Shown here: piece after piece, positions 1-12,065 of the stretch | Position numbering within the stretch: position 1 is the first letter of the stretch | How the letters are laid out: each line of letters starts with the position of its first letter | Source: Nymphaea colorata | Lineage: Eukaryota > Streptophyta > Magnoliopsida > Nymphaeales > Nymphaeaceae | Direction: 5' to 3' | Assembly (NCBI RefSeq): GCF_008831285.2 | Contig: NC_045149.1 | Coordinates: forward strand, 4,641,500 to 4,705,499 | Length of the DNA stretch: 64,000 nt | Notes under the pieces: generated by a model | What the model saw: only the letters and a program-made list of their open reading frames with translations | Told to the model about the DNA's origin: nothing | The model's database searches: none | Translations under genes and position numbers: made by a program

Positions 1-3000
1 GTCGAAATGGAATGGGGTTCTCTAATATCTCTTCATCATCAATCTTCATTTTTACTCGTAGAGCTTTGGAGTGTCTACAATTTTGTCATATGAAATACCT
101 GCTCTGTTAATTATTTCACTAGCAAACTTCGTTTGTGAAAGCAAGTAGCCTCTTTTGCTATAAGCAACTTCAATTCCAAGAAAATATGTTAGTCTTCCCA
201 AATTAGTGATTTGAAAGCAATTCTTAAAAAAATTATTTTATTTTTATGATTCCTCTATCATCACTGCCTGTAATTAACATATTATCAACATACAACAATA
301 ATACAATTATACTCATAGAAGTGTTTTTCATAAACATCGCGGTATCTGAATAGCATGATTGAAACCTTGATCAAACACAACACTACTAAACTTGTCAAAC
401 CAAGCATTGAGAGCTTATTTTAAGCCATAAAGAACTTTCTTAAGTCGTAAAACTTTATTTTGAGGCAAGTCAAGTCCAGGAGAGGCACTCATGAAAACTT
501 TTTTATTTATATTGTCATTTAGAAAACATTTTTAACATTCATTTGAAAAATAGACCCTTGTTTAGTAGAAACAATGACAATAAGGGTTCTATCGGAGGTC
601 ATACGACTAACTGAAGCAAAGGTTTCTTCATAGTGAGTCTCATATTCTTAAGCACAACCCTTAGCAACAAGTCTAGCCTTTTACCTTTTTAGTGTCTCAT
701 CATTTCTAGTTTTGACTTTACAGATCCACCTACGTCTTATGGTCTTTTTCCCTATAGGTAAAGAAACAATTTTCCAAGTCTCATTACTTTCAAGGGCTTT
801 AAGCTTATGATTCATGGCTTCAATCCAATTTGGATCTTCCTTAATCTCAATGTAAGATCAAGGCCATAAAAAGAATGATGTGTCTAAGACAAACTCGTTA
901 TGTAGGAGAAAAAGACATGAAATAAATCTTTGGGGATGCCTAATATACCTTTGGGACCTTCTAGGATTGAATTGATTAGTTTCTTGAGTTGCATGACTTC
1001 TTCTCTTATAAACAATAATATAACCATCTTCTTCAATTTCTTCAACTTTATCCTCATCATTAGAATCATCATCATTACTGAAATCAGTCTATAGAAAAGC
1101 ATAATCCTCTAGTTGTTTGGGTTCACTCTTAAAGCCATCTTTATCTTTCAAAAAAATCACATTTCTAGTAACATAGACTTCATCTCTTTCAATATCATAA
1201 CATCTATAATGATTTTGTGTTTTTGAGTATCCAATGAACACATAATTAATAGCTTTTAAGGAAAGTTTATATTTTTTGTTACTTAAAACATAACATTTAC
1301 AGCAAAAAATTTTAAGTCTATTATAACTTGGCTTAATATTGTATAATTTTGAAATGAAAAAATATGTTTCAAGATTTTGGTAGGCATTATATTAATAAGT
1401 AGGTTGATGTTAAAATAGCTTCATACCAAAAATTTTTAAGAACATTTTAGCATAAAAGAAGTGTTTTTGTGGTTTTAATAATGTATTTGTTTTTGTTCAA
1501 CCACTCCATTTTGTTGTGGAGTTATTAGGCAAAATTTTTGATGTGTGATGTCTTTCTCTTTTAGGAATTGTTGAAATAAATTCTCCTCCCGAATCACTTC
1601 TAAAACCTTTAATGTTAGTATCGAATTGGGTTTTAATCATGGTATAGAAATTCTTAAAGTTTACAAATACCTACGGTTTGTGTTTGAGACAGCAAACCCA
1701 AGCATGTCTAGAGAAATATCAATAAAGATCACATAATGTAGTAATCCTCCTTTAGACATAATAGGTGTGGGTCCCCACACATTCAAATGCACCAATTCAA
1801 AAGGCATGCGGGCAACAAAATTTCTATTATCAAAATGTAAGACCTTCATTTTTGCCTTGACACAATTATTACAACAAAAAGTCTTTTAACAATGTTTTCC
1901 TAAGAAGGAAAGATGAGACATTTTCTTTAAATTTGAATGTTCAAGTATTTGGTGCCAAAAGTTTGAATATCACATTCTTTGATGATATTGCATGAGGGTC
2001 TTAAAAGGTCCAAAAAAACAATGTAGTAGAGATCATTTGTTCTAAAACTTTCTCCAATCGTTTTCTTGGATAAACGGTCATGTATCAGACATTTATATTA
2101 TGAGAAAACTATATCAAAACCAAGGTCAGCTATTTGTGAAACGGATAATAAATTCAAGTTCAATTTAGGAATACATATAACTTGGGTCCCTTTCAAAATT
2201 TTGGATTCAAATGTTTGATCAAGATTTTCAATAAAGTCAATCTCTAGGAGTTCCATCAACCGTTTTCATAAAAGAATATGAATTATTTTTTGTGCATTTG
2301 GTGAGAAGGATCCACAGAGTCATATGAAAGGATGCACCTGAATCAATAATCTAATAAGACTTACTTGATAAAGAAGACGCAATAATAGCTCCTAATGTTG
2401 AAGGTGCACCTCTTCCCTTAAGCAATGTTTGAATGGCTTCATTGATTCTTGGTTGGGGAGCACTTATGAGTTGAGCAAGATTAAATAAACTTGATTTTTT
2501 TTTCTTCTTGAATGAGAGCAGCCACATTACTTCTTTTATCAACATTTCTTAGATTTGAAAATTTGGGTTTTATATGTCCTTCTTCTTGATAATGATAACA
2601 AATAATTCTCCTTCTTCCTCCTTCATTTGATCGGTTGAAATGTGGAGGTCGATATGACTTTAAGTAGGCCCCGGCCTAGATGTAGCAAGAACATTGCTTG
2701 TTTTTCCTCTATCATTACAAAGCCGATTGTCCTCCATTTGAAGTTCAACAATAGCATCATTCATTGATGGTGTTTTAGGACAGTGGTGCAAGAAAGTTTT
2801 AACACCATCAAATTCAGGTTTTAGACCAATGACAAACTTGTAAAATTTATCACGTTAAGTTTGCTTTTTCTTAAGAATAAGATCTTGTGCATCAACCCAA
2901 TGTGGTTCAAAAATACTCAAGTCATCATTCAATTGATCCATTTTAGCTACATAGTTATTAATAGATCTATCTCCTTGTTAGAGGTTGTGAATCTTGAGTT

Positions 3001-3660
3001 GAATATTGTGCTTATAAGCAACATCCTTCATAGTATAAGTTTTCTTTAGGTATTCCCATGTTTCTTAAGCAGAATTTAATTTTGAAATCTATCAACTAGT
3101 ATCATTGTCTACACAAGTCAACATCCATGTGATAAACTTGTGATGACCTATTTTTCATTCTTCCTACTTTTTATTGTACTCAACCACAACCTTTTCTGTT
3201 TCCGTTCCACCTAATTCATCAGCCCTTCCATCAACAACTTTGGTCAAAACTAATTGAGGTTCAATTTTTGTCTTCAACTAGTCCCCAAAGGTTTGTACTG
3301 CCGATGAAATGTTTTATAGTTTTAACTCATTAGATATAATTTGTTGATGAAAGTTTAGGAAATGGAAGAGAAGAAACTTTTTCATCCATTAAGCACAATC
3401 AACAAAGATAAACTACTTATAGTTTTATTGAAGCTTGCTGCCACGTGAAGAATAAATAGTGAAATCAGCCACAAGGACAACAATTAAGAAGCTTGGGATG
3501 ACAATGTCAAAATAGTGACAAAAATAACTGAAAAGTCCACAAGAAACAACCACCAAAGGCCAGTAAGAAGACAACACCTCTTGTGCAAAATAGCAAGAAC
3601 TAATCTTTCAACACCTTAAATTCAGCAAACGAAAAGCCAAACAACGGCTCTGATACCATA
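1..3660 (-). pseudogene. Degenerate Ty1/copia retrotransposon, internal region (partial)
   Basis: The minus strand reads, from 3660 down to 1, as primer-binding site, gag, protease, integrase and reverse transcriptase, the Ty1/copia order. A gag-like start lies at 3389. A CCHC knuckle at about 2560-2600 has two of its four metal ligands replaced (Cys to Tyr and Cys to Phe). The protease motif DSGA lies at about 2327-2346, next to an in-frame stop. Integrase similarity (DVWGP) lies at 1661-1849 and reverse-transcriptase similarity at about 1-560. Stops and frameshifts occur throughout, so no protein is made. The element continues beyond the left edge. The same subfamily recurs at 53030-54685, where the linker and integrase text is closely similar. 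Confidence 0.85.
3646..3658 (-). other. Primer-binding site of the left copia element
   Basis: On the minus strand this reads TGGTATCAGAGCC, the usual copia primer-binding site complementary to initiator Met tRNA. It places the 5' LTR of this element at higher coordinates, immediately next to the hairpin at 3661. Confidence 0.8.
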
Positions 3661-3743
3661 AAACCAGGCCCAAACATGATGATAGAAACACTTCAAGAGT
3701 TACATTCTTGAAGTGTTTCTATCATCATGTTTGGGCCTGGTTT
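3661..3743. repeat. Perfect 37-bp inverted repeat with 9-nt spacer
   Basis: Bases 3661-3697 and 3707-3743 are exact reverse complements, separated by agttacatt. One further A-T pair makes 38 bp of stem with a 7-nt loop. It starts two bases from the copia primer-binding site, where the 5' LTR should end. The arms show no mismatch although the neighbouring element is badly decayed. Confidence 0.95.
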
Positions 3744-4356
3744 CAGCTGCTTCAAGAAGTCATACAAGGACAAACCTCAAAGTAGAGGTGAAAAGAACAT
3801 GTATTAATCTAAAAAAATATGCAAGATCTGGCCTCAAAGCCTTACAAAAACAAGTGAACAGCCACCCTATAAACCCATCCCATCAACATGACTTTATGCT
3901 TCTATTGTTGGCTTTGTTGGTACCACTTCTTCTTCTTCTTCTACTTTTCTCTCTCTCCCCCTCACTCTCTTTCCTACCTATTTATGTCATGTGATTATGG
4001 GATTACAGAAGTTCTGAATTGTTTAATACTATTGTCACTAATTTGAAACATTTTTTTACGATACAAAAAACTATATGCTTCCACAAAGGGAATCTTTCAT
4101 AGATTTGGTGTCTTCTTAGAGAACTTTGAGCTAATCCACTCAACCGATAGCAAGAGGCTTCCTTACACTCTCCAAGTCAACTATAATTGATTTATCCTTG
4201 CTTTCCCTTCTCCCATCTCTGCTTCTTATGCAAACAATTTCAAGTCCGATTATGTGCAGAATTCATTGGCTTGACTTGGGTAGAATTCAAGAGTCATCGT
4301 TTGGGAGCATAGAAAAACTATTTTGCTACTCAAGCCACTCATAAACTCATGGGTAC
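3744..4356. other. No gene seen; probable remainder of a copia 5' LTR plus flank
   Basis: This stretch should hold the 5' LTR of the minus-strand element to its left. It contains a pyrimidine-rich tract (about 3925-3975) but no LTR edge that could be fixed. The short open frame across 3713-3994 starts inside the hairpin and is not convincing. Confidence 0.4.
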
Positions 4357-4604
4357 TGTAGAAACACGATCACAGAGAAAGAGAATACGAGGAATGTAAC
4401 GTGGAAAAACCCTCAACAAGAGGAAAAAAACCACGGATGAGGAGGAGCTGGTTGCCCACTAGCCGCCAGACTCTCTCTCTCTTAAGATTTCATTAACCAT
4501 AAGGATTAGGGTTACACGACTTAAGTAATGCCCAACAAGGGCTACAAGATGGATCGGGTATGGATTCGGACCCGGTCCCGAGACCCGTCTAACATACTTC
4601 AACA
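4357..4604 (-). repeat. Copia 3' LTR, 248 bp
   Basis: TG...CA ends on the minus strand, just after the polypurine tract at 4605-4615. It shares family text (gtaacgtggaaaaaccctcaa on the plus strand, and the CT run) with the LTRs at 32737-32976 and 44707-46462 and more distantly with the 285-bp LTRs at 56743 and 61743. Confidence 0.85.
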
Positions 4605-4716
4605 CTCCCCTCAAGTTGGGCACACATATCAAACATGCCCAACTTGGATACATTTCTCTCCAATGAAGTTGAAGATAGAGCTTTCATCAGAACATCAGCT
4701 GTTTGGTCTTAAGATC

Positions 4717-5946
4717 TCATGTAAGGAAGTACAAGTTCTTTAGCATCAATTCTCTCTCGAATGAAATGTCGGTCAATCTCAACATGCTTTGTTCTGTCAT
4801 GAAGCACAGGGTTGTTAGCCAAGTTGATTGCAGACTTGTTATATCGCAATACATCTTCATTGGTTCTTCAACCTTTATACCAATATTTGTCAATAATACT
4901 TTTAGCCACAAAAGCTCTGAAACTCCCATAGCCGCGGCTCTGTATTCTGCTTCAGCACTGGAACGAGAACACACATCTTCCCTTTTACTTCTCCACACTA
5001 TGAGATTCCCTCTCAAATAGATACAATAGCCAGAGGACCTCCTAGTGTCAATACAGGCTGCCCAGTCTGCATCTGAATAACCTTCAATCCCAAGAGTGTC
5101 TTGCTTGACATACAAAAGACCTTTGCCAGGATTTCTCTTCAAGTAGCACAAGATCCTGTCAACAGCCTTCATGTGGGCATCCGTGGGAGCATGCGTGGAC
5201 TTTCTCATCACAATCACAGCAAAGGTAATATCAGGTCTAGTGAGAGTAAGATAAATCAACTTCCCTACAAGACATTGATATCTTCTTTTGGCCTCTTCAC
5301 AAAGAGGCTCCCCATCTCTAAGTCTTAGCTTATGGCCAGCATCTAGAGGAGTAGAAGCTGGTCTACACCCTAATTTTTCGGTCTCTTTTAACAAATCTAG
5401 GGTGTACTTCCGTTGATTTAGCACGAAGCTAGTCCCAGGGCTAGCAATTTCAATGCCAAGGAAATATTTCAACTTATCAAGGTCCTTGAGATCAAACTCG
5501 ATCGCCAACAGTTTCTTTAACTTAATTATTTTATCTTTATCATCACCTGTGACAATCATATCATCAACATATACCAACAAAATAGTAACCTTTTGTTCAT
5601 TTCTCTTCACAAAGAGTGTATGATCTCCATTCCCTTGCTGGTATCCACATTGTCTCATGACAAGTCTAAGTCGTTCAAACCATGCTCGAGGAGATTGCTT
5701 GAGCCCATATAAAGCTTTCCTTAACTTGCAACATTTTCCAGGTTCCTCATATCGTGGAGGCATACACATATATACTTCCTCTTCAAGGTCTTCATTGAGA
5801 AATGCGTTCTTGACATCAAGTTGGTACATCTTCCACTCATTCATCACAGCTAAGGAGATAATGACTCTGACAGTCTTCATCTTCGCAACAGGAGCAAAGG
5901 TCTCCAAATAATCAATCACATATTTCTGACTAAACCTCTTGGCCAC
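4717..5946 (-). pseudogene. Copia reverse transcriptase-RNase H, frameshifted
   Basis: An open frame of 409 codons carries the C-terminal half of copia pol: the LDVKNAFL motif, YGLKQSPRAWF, the catalytic YVDD with following MIVTGDD, FLGIEIA, then RNase H with SSAEAEYRA. It loses frame at about 4838-4850, where two extra bases (at) are present relative to the copy at about 33206. The normal RNase H C-terminus is therefore replaced by a short unrelated tail. Upstream reading continues in other frames at 5950-6578 (linker) and 6591-7551 (integrase). Confidence 0.85.
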
Positions 5947-6590
5947 AAGATGAGCTTTGTATCTTTCAACACTTCCATCTGGTTTGTACTTGATTGTGTA
6001 GACCTACTTAGATCCAACCAAGTGAGCCGCCTCAGGAATCTTTATAACTTCTCATGTCATGTTTCTTCTCAGGGCTTCCATCTCTTCTTGCATTGCATAA
6101 GTCCACTTGGGATCACTTTGAGCCTCAGCAACATTCCTGGGAATCATAGCCAAAGAAAGAGAAGATACAAAACATTTTAGTCATTGCTCAGTCTCGAATA
6201 TGAAACAAAATTACCAATAGGATGTTGAGTACATGACCTGACACCCTTTTGCAGGGCGATGGAAAGCTCTTCACTTGCAATAACAGTCTGAATCTCTTCT
6301 TCAACAGGTTGCTTCTGAGCACGACTTCGGTCATCCACAGAAGGACTAACTGGATTGGGAGCAGAGTTCTCACCACCTGTCATCTCCTCAGTACAGACTC
6401 TTCGCCTAGAGTAAACTTGCCCAAACATACGATTGCATTCCTCTTCTGCCCCAGTAGAACACTCTCCATTTTTCTCTTGTTCAAGCACCTCAATAGAGGG
6501 ACCAATGGATTCACGCCTGTAGTCTAAAAAATCTGTAAACAGAATTTCCTGACTCGAAGAATACTCTTCCTTTGGCATAGAATTCTCCCC

Positions 6591-7551
6591 CTAAAGAGGA
6601 TTCTCACCAAAATAGGAAGCATGTTCAAGGAAATTGACATCTTTGGTAACATAGGCACGACCAGTGGAAGGGTCCCGACACTTATACCCTTTTTGAGTGG
6701 GAGAATAACCTAGAAATACACCCTTAATAGACCTTGGATCAAGCTTTTTAATGTGAGGACTATGATTGTGAATAAAGCAAACACAGCCAAAGACTCTTGG
6801 TGGAAGAGAGAAAGGTTCACGATTCCCCAGTAACATAGAGTGAGGCGTCTGCCCATTCAACACACGACTAGGCAAACGGTTTATAAGATATGCATTGGTC
6901 AACACAGCATCCCCCCAATACCTTTTTGGAACATGACGTTGAAAAAGAAGAGCTCGAGTCATATTCAATAACTGACGATTCTTTCGTTCAGCAACTCCAT
7001 TTTGAGGAGGAGTATAACTACAGGAAGTCTCATGAACAATTCCTTTTTTCGAAAGAACTTATCAACAGACTGACACATATACTCACGAGCATTGTCAGAT
7101 CGAAAGGTCTTAACAGATGCTCCATATTGAGTTTCCACATAAGCAATGAAAGTCTCTATGGCAGTAGGAACTTCACTACGATCTTTAAACAAGTAGACAA
7201 TAGTGTTACGAGAACAATCATCTATAAAGGTGATAAAATACTGAAAACCATGATAAGAAGGAATCTCTGAAGGCCCCCACACATCAGAATAAATCATGAT
7301 AAATACCTCATTAGACCGATGGCTAGACAAAGGATATGAAGCCCTAACATGTTTGGTCAGGTGACAGACATCACAGGACACCATAGTCATATCTAACCTG
7401 GAACATAAATCAGGAAACAACTGTCTAAGAATTCCAAAAGGCAAGTGTCCAAGGTGCTCATGCCACCATAGAAGCAATTGAAGGGACTCCTCTCTGTTCT
7501 TCGTTGCTTGACTGACTGTCGTCATGAGAGCCTGAGCAGTACGCATAGGTA
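6591..7551 (-). pseudogene. Copia integrase segment, frameshifted
   Basis: Minus-strand similarity to copia integrase is spread over two frames, about 7560-7050 and 6968-6591. The first has the pre-integrase HEHLGH, the CDVC finger half, SDVWGP and FITFIDD. The second has KRYWGDAVLTNAYLINR and VFLGY. Frame is lost near 7050. The upstream boundary at about 7551 abuts the primer-binding site, showing deletion of gag and protease. Confidence 0.8.
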
Positions 7552-7552
7552 C

Positions 7553-7564
7553 GCTCTGATACCA
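7553..7564 (-). other. Primer-binding site (iMet type)
   Basis: The minus strand reads TGGTATCAGAGC. It follows an LTR end CGTGACA by two bases, a normal LTR-PBS arrangement, but on its other side it joins integrase sequence directly. Confidence 0.8.
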
Positions 7565-7566
7565 CT

Positions 7567-8055
7567 TGTCACGGGCCGAGTTTCTCGAGCCCGCGCGGCG
7601 TCGAAGGCGTTCGCCAAAGCCTTCGGTCAGCCGACTCATCTCTTAAGCTAGCAAAAGCATTCATCTTTTCTTCGGGACTGTGGACTAAACGAGGAGTGCA
7701 AAGCACTCAGCACACCATCACCCAGGTTTATCCCATTGTCGGCCATCGGCAAGCCATGGCCATGAGGTCCTGTCAGAACGTCTTCATTCCTCCAAGTGTC
7801 TATCTATATCCCTGCGAAATCTAGGTGGGGGTAGACTTCCCTTGAGAGAAAGTCCCCAGCCGAAGCCAGTTGACGACTATATGTCATTAAGTAAGGCGGC
7901 CGACCATCGCCCTACTCGACGATGAGCATTCACTTGCTCACCCCCGCGTGACTCTATGCGGTTGTGGAACGCAGCGTATGCGCCCATTGGGGGAATTGCC
8001 CCTAATCCACGCGTACCCCACTCCGGTCCCGAGACCCATCTAACATACTTCAACG
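7567..8055 (-). repeat. Chimeric 5' LTR: foreign body with a native 32-bp outer end
   Basis: The last 32 bases (8023-8054) match the outer end of the 3' LTR at 4604. The other roughly 455 bases are GC-richer, begin on the plus strand with tgtcacgggccgag, and have no match in the 3' LTR. The foreign part ends in a proper LTR-PBS junction, so it looks like the LTR of another retroelement family joined to this one. Confidence 0.7.
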
Positions 8056-8060
8056 GGTAC

Positions 8061-9633
8061 CATACTCTCTGAAACAGTATACATAATATCCCTTTCTATT
8101 TTTCAAACTTGTTATCCATATGTCAGAAGTAAAACATAAAACTTATGAAGAAAGAGAAAAAATGCCAATAATGATTTGTCTCTTCTCCTACTCTATACAC
8201 AACTTTATCAACTTCATGCTGAAGGACTAGAATGCTGACTTTGAAGAATATTTTTCTTTTTGTTATGCATAAAGAACCAGTGGATACTGAATATTATGTT
8301 AGCTTGTTATGAATAAGTTCTAGAACCATCCTACATTCCTCTTCTCTACTAACTATTTTCGCCTTTTTTTTGTGAAGGATTGGAGTAAGAGTGGTATAGA
8401 CAGCCCAATGAAAAATCAAGGCCACTATGGTACCTGTTGGTTGTTTAGCTAATTATTTAATTGTTATACTCAAATATATCCTTGTTTTGAAAGACATAAA
8501 CTAAGTAGTGACTAATTCAATTGATAAATGGATTGCAGCACTACAAAAGCTCAAGAAGCAGTTTATGAACAGGCCAGATGGGAAAATATTTCCCTGTTTG
8601 TACTGCAGCTTGCCAACTGTGAAAGAGCTAATAGGTCCACTCTAAATTAATTCACTTGACATGGCATATTACCAATCCGAGCTGTCATTGGGCGATTAAT
8701 GCTGCAATGGACTCTTCGTGTCAGCATATTTATTCATAAACAAGTTCTTTTATTTATGAGCACTTGACATACCATGAATGCACTTTACTCCTTTGGCTGG
8801 TGAATATCCCATACTTTATTTATGGCGTCTCTTAATAGTCTTTCTCGTCAACCTTCTCTATGGATACAGATTGACTATTAAAGTAAGAAGCCTGAAAGGC
8901 ATAAGCACTACTGGAAAAGTGGAATTTTTTTTTTCCGACATAGGGAAGTGATTTTCTTATTCAACTCTAGGATTCAGCTTAGCAATGACAAAGATAAAAT
9001 GTCACTGAGGCATGTGAATGATTAAGCTACTCAATTAAGCTTCCTATCATTCTCTACTATCAAATTAGTTAAGTCATGGTTAATGCTTGATTATTAGAGA
9101 AAGTCACATTCTTCCAACATATGTTGTAATAATTTGTCCTTTATTCTCATGCCCTTTAATTTCTTTGTTGAGCATGCATTGCAGTATGATAAGACTTCAT
9201 ATATGGTGGATGCCGTGCAAAACTAAGGACCTACCATATTCCAGTTATTAATACACAGGACTACGAGTTTGCACCTTTAGTCTATTTTGTGCAAACATGA
9301 TGGACTTGGATGTGTTAACAATCATGACAGTTTGGCAATGTCGTTGTTAGTATATCTGCTACTGGTTTCTTTGGGGTATATTTTATCCATTATCTGGTCA
9401 TTTAAATTAAGGTTTGTAGTAAAATTTTGCAGGTTGTTGAATGAAACCAAGAGGAGACTACCCTCCTGCAATGACAGTCTCAAGTCTAGTTGAAGTGAAG
9501 ATATTTAATATTTATGTATAATTTTTTTTATTGTGTAATAAATTCTTTGTAACTGAAAATGTGAATTGCATACATTTTTTGCGATCAAATTTCAAATTTG
9601 AAAAGCATTATATATTTATGTATTGTAACAGGA

Positions 9634-9636
<3 letters not shown>
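8061..9636. other. Intergenic; no gene supported
   Basis: AT-rich sequence without a recognisable gene or repeat. A short stretch bounded by splice-like signals at about 8540-8629 could be an exon in two frames, but neither was recognised. Confidence 0.4.

Positions 9637-9723
<87 letters not shown>
9637..9723. repeat. (AT)n microsatellite
   Basis: About 43 uninterrupted AT units. The open frames that cross it on both strands (Tyr-Ile repeats) are artefacts. Confidence 0.97.
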
Positions 9724-9729
<6 letters not shown>

Positions 9730-9867
9730 CCGATAATGTGACTTTTGCTGGCATCAATGAAATGCAGGCCACAAGCCCCTGCCGCTCCCGGTAGTTGGCA
9801 GATTCCACGTGTAAGCCCAAGGTTGGTTGGATGTTGGGGAGATCTTTTGGCAGAAAGGCATAGTGGT

Positions 9868-10012
9868 TAGGGGTGAACACCCCAGTTGAGCCCGAGTTCA
9901 GTCAGGTCGAACTCGGCTTGATATAATGAAACCATGAGCCCGACTCGGCTCGAGCTCGACTCGGCAGTTATGTGTTGAGTTCAAGCTCGACTCGATTAAG
10001 GCTCGACAAATT
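9868..10012. repeat. Left hAT-like terminal and subterminal repeat
   Basis: Begins taggggtgaacac and contains repeated ctcgag/gactcgg motifs, matching in style the inverted region at 13340-13553. Confidence 0.65.
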
Positions 10013-11443
10013 CAAACAAATGCTAAAAACCCCAAATTTTGTCTGTTTTATCTTATGATAAAAAAATGATTTGTTTTACAGGATTGATGTACCTAATAGG
10101 AATAGTTTGTAGTTGAGAATGGACTAGTGAATGAGGAACTAGAATCATTGTCTACCTGTGTCACCTATTGGCAGCTACTGGCTGCAAAATTTCCAGCAAC
10201 GAATGTTTCTTGGCTGCCAATCATAACTTGTTTGCAGGATGGGCCAATAAATTCAAATGCAAATTGCAATAATTTGATTATTTTAAGTTTATCAAACATG
10301 TGCGCATGAGAGACTGATGGTGAGGATATTTTTGAGTGAAAGTAAGCTTGATGACAGCTTCATAGACGGTGTTGTACTTGCATTATCAACCGACTGTTAA
10401 CCTTATCAAAGATTTTTGCAGAGAGGAACAGGAATTGGAACCTTGTCTCAACTTATTGAAGCTGAATTTTCAAAGATTTTGGTCCAATACAAAAAAAAAG
10501 TATATACACCTTCTTCAAAAGAAAAAGATGATAGTAAAGAAGAAACACATAACAGTTTCACCATAAACAAAAACAGGAAGCCCAATCTCCCTTAGTTAAA
10601 ATACTAGTCTTCGGGCTTCTTGACAATTAAAATAGGACAACTTGCATTTCATGCCCAGTAGTTGCTCACACTCCCTAGGAAAGCCCTGCAATCACAAGAA
10701 GCAATTGCACTACATCAAAAGGAAAGCATGAATACCATAATCCTCTGATAGCAAGGAACCATTCACATAATGCAGATGAAAAACACTTATCTATGAAACA
10801 TGAAGCAGGTTTCAGATGTATGATTGTATCAATCATGATGCGTAGGGAGAAATAAGTTGTTAGAGGTGCTTCAATGCAGGAAGTGTTTGGAAGCACAAGT
10901 GAAAGCAAACAAGAAATAAAACCAAAGCAAGCAAAGAATGGAAGAAAAGGCAAGCCTTAATTAACTCTGTCAGCTACAATTTTTCAAGAATGTAAACAAT
11001 AGACATCCAGAACTTTACAGAATCTGAAGCAATAATCACATAAGTAATAAGGATACATCCAGAAGAGCACAGAAGAATTAAAAGAAAGAAAGCTACAGAT
11101 TACTTTTTCATGGAATCACTTAAGCACATAAGGTCATAGACATACCCTACTTCAATATGCCTAAGCAAGGAAAGATTTAAAACAAATCATAGAGCAATCT
11201 GGCTGCAATTATGACAAACTTACAAGAAACAGAGCGAGCATACAAGTCAACAACAAGACATATCCACATATAAAAATGATTAGAAATAGTATGCTTGTTC
11301 GTGGAAATAACAAGTCTATACATAACAAGTATCCTTAACCCAGACGTAGATCTGACATCAAGATATTACAATCTAAGAGAATATGAAATCTTATTCCTGA
11401 AATGCTAAAGTTCTTGACTATCATTTTCAGTAACAGTACTCAC

Positions 11444-11550
11444 CTCTTGGTTCGGCAGTTTGTAGATGAAATGTTCAAAGAATAAACGGGCAACTGAATA
11501 ACCAGATACTCTAACTTTTACAATGAACCTATCACCAGATTGGCTCCCAC
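11444..11550 (-). pseudogene. Acyl-ACP thioesterase (ALT-type) exon, C-terminal hot-dog part
   Basis: The minus strand encodes [15 protein letters not shown] and [16 protein letters not shown], then a GT donor (GTGAGTAC) at 11443. This matches the segment after the central strand in plant ALT single-hot-dog thioesterases, plastid enzymes that release acyl groups from acyl carrier protein. The acceptor is uncertain by about 10 bases (the farthest candidate is 11559). The expected final exon was not found downstream. Confidence 0.7.
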
Positions 11551-11674
11551 AAATGTCCACTAAAACAAATGCACTCTTCAAAACTATTAAGACAATAAAT
11601 AGACAATACAGGGGAAAAAGAAAAACTTTTTCCTTAGTTAAAATAAGCTAAAATAACTACACCATGTAATAGAC

Positions 11675-11784
11675 CTTTAGAGGAGAGAAGAATTTGAGAG
11701 ACAAGTTTGTTAGGGCCAAAGATTCTCCAGTTTGAGCAATTGCATTTGCACTCAAGCCAATACTTTCGAAGAATTCATGTCGAC
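11675..11784 (-). pseudogene. Acyl-ACP thioesterase (ALT-type) exon, central part
   Basis: After a CAG acceptor the minus strand encodes [20 protein letters not shown] and [15 protein letters not shown], ending at a GT donor at 11674. Plant ALT proteins have this segment immediately after the catalytic YxLDQxGVVNNAVYxxYCQH stretch. Phase 1 entry (split Gly) fits that family. The exon encoding the catalytic stretch was searched for by eye between 11800 and 12940 and not found. Confidence 0.75.
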
Positions 11785-11988
11785 CTGCTATACAATTAAA
11801 GTGACTAAATGTAAGAATTCAGAAAATTGGTGAGCACTAATAAAACCAGGAAGAAACACATTTTGTCAATTTTAGTGGCTAAAATTTAACAAACATATGT
11901 CCCTTTCTCAAGGACTTGAAGAATAATTTAAAGTACCATTGTATCAAAACATGGTAATAACAAAATAAAACAGTTTACCAAGCCTCAC

Positions 11989-12065
11989 TGTATCAGGATT
12001 TGGGTCCAGAATTTTTTTTATCAGTGCAGTTGCTTCAAAGGAAAACCATGAAGGACAAGAAAATT
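11989..12065 (-). pseudogene. CBL-interacting protein kinase (CIPK) exon fragment
   Basis: Between a GCAG acceptor and a GTGAGG donor the minus strand encodes EFSCPSWFSFEA then IKKILDPNPDT. This is the kinase subdomain XI region of intron-rich CIPKs, with the splice site directly after DPNPxT as in that clade. CIPKs are calcium-sensor-regulated Ser/Thr kinases. Only this one exon was recognised. It lies between thioesterase exons 2 and 4, where the catalytic thioesterase exon would be expected. Confidence 0.65.

Larger units (their letters stand above)
4357..8055 (-). mobile_element. Ty1/copia element with target duplication, 5' deletion and mismatched LTRs
   Basis: The 3' LTR (4357-4604) starts on the minus strand with TGTTGAAG after a polypurine tract. 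The outer end at 8023-8055 repeats the first 32 bases of that LTR. The 5-bp duplication ggtac lies at 4352-4356 and 8056-8060. The interior reads minus-strand RNase H, reverse transcriptase, linker and integrase, then jumps at about 7552 straight to the primer-binding site (7553-7564), so gag and protease are missing. The 5' LTR body (7567-8022) is unrelated to the 3' LTR. Frameshifts make it non-autonomous. Confidence 0.85.

Noticed and set aside
8540-8629. Possible exon bounded by AG and GT
   Set aside because: It reads open in two frames and matches no protein I recognise, so coding is unsupported.
9531-9880. Open frames on both strands with long Tyr-Ile repeats
   Set aside because: They are translations of the (AT)n microsatellite at 9637-9723.
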